Below are positions 60,795-64,000 of a stretch of 64,000 bases of DNA, piece by piece. The translations under genes and the position numbers were made by a program. Origin of the DNA: an uncultured Akkermansia sp. Lineage in GTDB: Bacteria; Verrucomicrobiota; Verrucomicrobiia; Verrucomicrobiales; Akkermansiaceae. Location of the stretch: assembly GCA_944390825.1 (NCBI GenBank), contig CALXRG010000009.1:31415-95414 (forward strand). Reading direction: 5' to 3'. The notes below the pieces were generated by a model. It was not told where the DNA came from. It worked only from the letters and a program-made list of their open reading frames with translations, and ran no database searches. Each line of letters starts with the position of its first letter. The stretch's first letter is position 1.

Positions 60795-62525
60795 TTATTT
60801 TCCTTTTTCGTAGACGGTGCGGGTGCTTCCATCCCAACCGACGGCTACGACGCGTGTCGCATCTTCAGGGAAAGGACAGCGTGTGGTTTTCTTGCTGATA
60901 TCGCCCGTGCCGGGGATGCAAATGCGGATGAGTTTCTCTCCGGCATAGGTGTAGTACGCGACGGCATTCTTCCATTCGTTACTGTCAACGACAAGCCAAT
61001 TTCCGTCGAGACTGGCGCCCACGTTAGTCGTGCCTTCCAAGGGAAGTTTGTCCCGGAAGGCTTCGAGGCTGCGGGCAGAGATCAGGTAGATGACCGGGCT
61101 GGCAGGCGCGGGATACTGTGCGCCGTACTCTTCTGCTTCTTTAACCATGTCGGGGGTGATGATCATGGGTACTTTCCCGGCATAGTCTCCGATGATACGG
61201 TCAACTGGGGCCAGTAAGCCGACCTTCCTGAAGTAGGGCATGAGATTTTGCTGGGTGACGTCGCACGCGTACTTGCAGAAACGTACCTGACTCTCCCCCG
61301 GCGTCAGCGATTTGTCGTCGGTGTCTTTGCGGAATTTCTCGCAAAGATCGGGGTAAAAATCTTTGTTGCCCATGCCTGCATAGTGGAAATAAAGATCAAG
61401 CTGCCAGAAGGGAATGAGAGAGACGAAGACATCGCCGCCCGTTCCGTTCAGATAATTGCTTGTGTCGCTTGGCCCCATTTGGTAGCGGAAGGGTTCTTTG
61501 TTGATGATTGCTCCTTGGAAGAAGCAATTAAAGCAGCCTCCGGCTACGGTTCCGTCCGGCGTGGCTGAGGGATTGTCCTCCAGTGGCAGCCTGTCGGGGG
61601 TGTACTTGTAGCGGGCGCGTGCGGAGGAGATGTTATTGGTTACTTCGGTGGTGCCGTGCCAATTCAGGCCGGGGGAAAGCTGAGTGAGGTGGGCAAACTC
61701 GTGTGCAATGGCCCAATAGTCAAGGGCGTTAAGGTCGGTAACGGCTCCCATGCAGTCGCGGCTGTAGTAGGCACCGATCCCGTCGGCGTGCATGAAGGCG
61801 CCTTCGCCGTTGCGGCCATTGAGGTGGTTGCCATACCAGCGGCCGTACTTAAGCAGGCCCATGATGGAGTGCTGTTCCTCGACGATGTCGTCATATATCG
61901 TGAGCAGGGGGTCGACGTCTTGTGCGCAATGCTCGCGGAGGCCTTCTTTGTTATAGATGAGGTGGACGTATTTGCCGACGATGTCAATATATTCGCTGCC
62001 CGGCGCATGGATGAGTTCCTGCCATTTGCCGGGGCCATCCCCTTTGTGGTAGACTCCGTTGTTCGTACCGCCGCTGATGGTGACTTTGACGGGCTTGCCG
62101 CCGCCGTTTTCCGTGTAGTAGTGGATGTAGGTAAGGCCTTCGTGAGGAGCGGTGATATGCGTTGTGTCCCCGGGGGTGAGCGGGATTTGGGTTTCTTTGT
62201 TAACTGTCCCGGGTTCGAAGGAGTGGATGAGCAGGGTGATTTCGCTTCCCGGTGTGCCATCCAGGGTCACAGCCAGTTTATCGCCTTCCTTAACAAAGAC
62301 TCCGGTGGGATTTTCGAATTTGTCGAAATAATGCCTGCCGTATTTATACTCCCTGAGCAGGGAAGCCGTATCCCTATAGGGTTTAGCTTCAATGACAGCA
62401 GATTTTTGCAGGGGTTGGGGACGCCCTGTTTCCTGTTGATTGGCTTCTGTCGCGTTTGCACACGCACATGGGATGATTGTACCGGCGACAAGACACAGAG
62501 ACGCAAGAATAGTGTGAGCTTTCAT
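60795..62525 (-). CDS. Secreted M60-family (mucin-active type) metallopeptidase
   Basis: The protein has 576 residues. Signal peptide MKAHTILASLCLVAGTIIPCACA, an N-terminal beta domain (about 60-155), and the gluzincin core with HEFAH at 275-279 and the third ligand Glu294 in GTTEVTNN, the HExxH-x(8,28)-E pattern of M60/enhancin peptidases. The C-terminal ~100 residues form another beta domain. Akkermansia M60 enzymes cleave next to O-glycans in mucins; the substrate here is inferred from that. Monocistronic. Confidence 0.92.
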   Translation of the reverse strand: MKAHTILASLCLVAGTIIPCACANATEANQQETGRPQPLQKSAVIEAKPYRDTASLLREYKYGRHYFDKFENPTGVFVKEGDKLAVTLDGTPGSEITLLIHSFEPGTVNKETQIPLTPGDTTHITAPHEGLTYIHYYTENGGGKPVKVTISGGTNNGVYHKGDGPGKWQELIHAPGSEYIDIVGKYVHLIYNKEGLREHCAQDVDPLLTIYDDIVEEQHSIMGLLKYGRWYGNHLNGRNGEGAFMHADGIGAYYSRDCMGAVTDLNALDYWAIAHEFAHLTQLSPGLNWHGTTEVTNNISSARARYKYTPDRLPLEDNPSATPDGTVAGGCFNCFFQGAIINKEPFRYQMGPSDTSNYLNGTGGDVFVSLIPFWQLDLYFHYAGMGNKDFYPDLCEKFRKDTDDKSLTPGESQVRFCKYACDVTQQNLMPYFRKVGLLAPVDRIIGDYAGKVPMIITPDMVKEAEEYGAQYPAPASPVIYLISARSLEAFRDKLPLEGTTNVGASLDGNWLVVDSNEWKNAVAYYTYAGEKLIRICIPGTGDISKKTTRCPFPEDATRVVAVGWDGSTRTVYEKGK

Positions 62526-62578
62526 GGTGAGAGGAGGGTTGAGTTTCCCTCATGAGGTTGAGGACGCACCCTGATGCT

Positions 62579-62607
62579 CCTATAGCAATTTAAGAGAAAA
62601 GTCGCAA
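62579..62607 (-). promoter_or_regulatory. promoter of the M60 gene
   Basis: On the minus strand TTGCGA (62602-62607), 17 bp, TATAGG (62579-62584). Leader about 45 nt with a CCTCATGAGG palindrome. Confidence 0.5.
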
Positions 62608-62827
62608 GCTTTTTTTCGGTTAAATGAGCAGCTGCGATGCTTCGTCATTTCCCCCGGAATTTTATACCGCACAGATTTCTAATGGAAAAGCTCGGAGATT
62701 TGTTATTTTTGCATGCCTTCCCAGCATGGTGAGGCGTTGGCGAGTTGATACGTTGCAGGAGTACATCGCATCGGGCAGAGACGAATACCAGTCAATGGGA
62801 GGCTGGATCAGATGACGTTTTTTCCTG

Positions 62828-62856
62828 TTGCAGGGGGTGGGAGGATGTGCTAGCAT
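62828..62856 (+). promoter_or_regulatory. promoter of the beta-lactamase gene, leaderless
   Basis: TTGCAG (62828-62833), 17 bp, TAGCAT (62851-62856), then 6 nt to the ATG at 62863. Confidence 0.55.
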
Positions 62857-62862
62857 GGGCGT

Positions 62863-63834
62863 ATGGTTGTCACATGTGTTCGGGTGCTGGCGCTGGCTTT
62901 GGCGATCGTTTCCCCAGGGATAGTTTTTTCGAAGGACTTGCCTCGCGATGGGGCTGAGACGTTGCAGCGTTCTTGCGAACAGGCTGCGGCGTCGATTGAT
63001 GCCCGTGTGGGAATCGCTGTGTTTTTGGATGGGGCGGAGCATCCCGCCGGGGTGATGGGAGCAGGGGAGTTGTACCCCATGATGAGCGTGGTGAAACTTC
63101 CGTTGGCTGTGGTGGTGTTGCAGGGGGTGGCTGATCAGCGGTGGAGCCTGGAACAGCGCTTTGCTCTGACCGCGGAGGATTTGAAACCGGATACCTGGAG
63201 CCCTTTGCGCGAATTGCATCCGTCGGGGGGCTGCTTTACGCTGCGTGAGTTGCTCATGTATATGGTGACTCAGAGTGATAATAATGTGTGCGATTTTCTC
63301 TTTTCTCTGGTAGGCGGTCCCGCGGTGGTTGAGTCCGGGATGAGGCGTTGGTTGGGTGGTGAACGGATGTTTATCCGCTACGATGAGATGGGGTTGCGGG
63401 ATGTTTCAAAAGTGTCTGCCAACAGTGCTTCGCCTCTGGCTCTTTGTCGGCTGCTGCGAGCTCTGGATAGTGCTGCTTCTGGGGTGCAGGGCGGTGGCGC
63501 GGGGGAGGCCATCCTCCCGCCTGCGGAGGCTCAGGAATTGCTGGATATCATGGCACAGACCCGTACCGGGTCGTCGTGTTTGGCTGCTGGGGTGCCGGTT
63601 GGCTGCCGGCTGGAACACAAGACGGGCTCAGGACCAAAGCTGCCCGATGGCCGTATTTCGGCCAGAAATGATGTGGGTATCCTCCGTATGCCCAATGGGC
63701 GATACGCTTATATTGCGGTTTTTGTGGCGGATGCTGCGGCTTCGTCTGATGCGATGGATGCGGTGATGCGCCGTGTTGCGGAGGCTACGTCGGCGGCGTT
63801 GCTGCCTGCTGGTCCTGCGACTCCTGAGAGGTGA
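62863..63834 (+). CDS. Class A (A2-like) beta-lactamase
   Basis: The protein has 323 residues with an export signal (about 1-23). All catalytic motifs of class A serine beta-lactamases are present: Ser75-Val-Val-Lys78 (MMSVVK), Ser138-Asp-Asn140 (TQSDNN), the omega-loop Glu175 (RYDEMGL) and Lys253-Thr-Gly (EHKTGSG). The IRY-x-E omega loop and the length resemble the CfxA/PER-like A2 subclass of Bacteroidota. It should hydrolyse penicillins or cephalosporins in the periplasm; the spectrum cannot be told. A penicillin-binding role is less likely given Glu175. Confidence 0.88.
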   Translation: MVVTCVRVLALALAIVSPGIVFSKDLPRDGAETLQRSCEQAAASIDARVGIAVFLDGAEHPAGVMGAGELYPMMSVVKLPLAVVVLQGVADQRWSLEQRFALTAEDLKPDTWSPLRELHPSGGCFTLRELLMYMVTQSDNNVCDFLFSLVGGPAVVESGMRRWLGGERMFIRYDEMGLRDVSKVSANSASPLALCRLLRALDSAASGVQGGGAGEAILPPAEAQELLDIMAQTRTGSSCLAAGVPVGCRLEHKTGSGPKLPDGRISARNDVGILRMPNGRYAYIAVFVADAAASSDAMDAVMRRVAEATSAALLPAGPATPER

Positions 63835-63857
63835 AACTTCGCTAAAATAGTACGCAA

Positions 63858-63909
63858 CAATCCCACAGAGGCGCGTGGCTGTGGGCCGGTGCGGTCCTCT
63901 GTGGGATTG
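63858..63909. terminator. Inverted repeat after the beta-lactamase gene
   Basis: CAATCCCACAGAGG and CCTCTGTGGGATTG form a perfect 14-bp stem around a 24-nt loop. No T run follows, so a terminator function is tentative. Confidence 0.5.
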
Positions 63910-63925
63910 GGTTCTGGGAAAAGGC

Positions 63926-63939
63926 GTAAGCACTCAACC
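63926..63939 (+). repeat. IS66-like terminus at the right edge
   Basis: GTAAGCACTCAACC matches the end of the IS66 remnant at 7816 (GTAAGCACTCAATC). Any element would extend beyond the window. Confidence 0.4.
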
Positions 63940-64000
63940 AAAACCATTGTAGGCAGGCGTGCGAAAATAGAGGCCTATGTTTACATTGCCTCAAAACACC

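Noticed and set aside
62624..62815. 63-codon plus frame before the beta-lactamase
   Set aside because: No start signals, no motif, and it ends at the beta-lactamase promoter; probably chance.
1..64000. CRISPR array
   Set aside because: No regularly spaced 24-40 bp repeats or cas genes were seen; the only tandem repeats are 10-18 bp units without spacers.

Overview
The window looks like chromosomal DNA of a mucus-adapted member of the Verrucomicrobiota, close to Akkermansia. This is inferred from gene content: a secreted M60 mucin-type peptidase, a secreted GH20 hexosaminidase, a sialic-acid lyase with an N-acylglucosamine epimerase, a DUF5069 protein, PVC-style ECF sigma factors, a YlbF-like protein, PgpH, and a GC-rich genome with almost no Shine-Dalgarno sequences. 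No 16S or other taxonomic marker is present except rpsF, so the genus is not proven.

Layout. 1-5.1 kb (minus): a type II secretion/type IV pilus operon with two tandem GspE/PilB ATPases, PilC/GspF and a truncated GspG pseudopilin. 5.3-7.8 kb (plus): YlbF-like protein with a Cys/His tail, then an EptA-like phosphoethanolamine transferase. 7.8-8.5 kb: right end of a decayed IS66 element and tRNA-His. 8.9-10.3 kb: metallo-beta-lactamase-fold hydrolase and ArsR regulator. 10.4-18.2 kb (minus): four-gene operon of a DUF5069 protein, a tail-anchored coiled-coil protein, a membrane fusion protein made of two fused copies, and an RND pump. 18.4-21.1 kb: two ECF sigma factors and an ATP-grasp-like enzyme. 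21.3-27.2 kb (plus): ferritin-like protein, RlmI, acyltransferase, a secreted protein of a local family, PgpH-like phosphodiesterase. 27.3-30.5 kb: accessory stretch with a PepSY remnant, a tyrosine recombinase, an empty 0.7 kb and a MarR/GNAT pair. 31.0-32.3 kb: a lone phage-type capsid gene with its own promoter, palindrome and terminator. 32.3-38 kb: hisC, a divergent unknown gene with UmuD, GH20 hexosaminidase, Sel1 protein. 38.3-43.8 kb (minus): nanA, epimerase, PFK, pseudo-carboxypeptidase lipoprotein, PFK, packed as one operon. 44.5-52.7 kb: zinc-type CDF exporter, TlyA, OsmC, second IS66 remnant, ADP-forming acyl-CoA synthetase, RuvX, mannose-1-phosphate guanylyltransferase. 52.7-64 kb: second member of the secreted family, KdsD, bS6, malic enzyme, ankyrin protein, M60 peptidase, class A beta-lactamase.

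How it fits together. GH20 and M60 would release mucin sugars and glycopeptides, NanA and the epimerase would turn sialic acid into GlcNAc plus pyruvate, and the co-transcribed phosphofructokinases would commit the resulting fructose-6-phosphate to glycolysis. KdsD, the EptA-like enzyme, ManC and the RND pump serve the Gram-negative envelope.

The strongest unexpected signals are: (1) about fourteen genes whose sigma-70-like -10 box ends only 6-10 nt before the start codon, implying leaderless or nearly leaderless mRNAs; (2) a covalent tandem duplication of an efflux membrane fusion protein; (3) a PFK paralogue with its catalytic Asp changed to Asn, in one operon with a normal PFK and a D,D-carboxypeptidase-like lipoprotein that has lost its catalytic motifs; (4) the isolated capsid gene. 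All function calls are from reading the sequence, without database searches.
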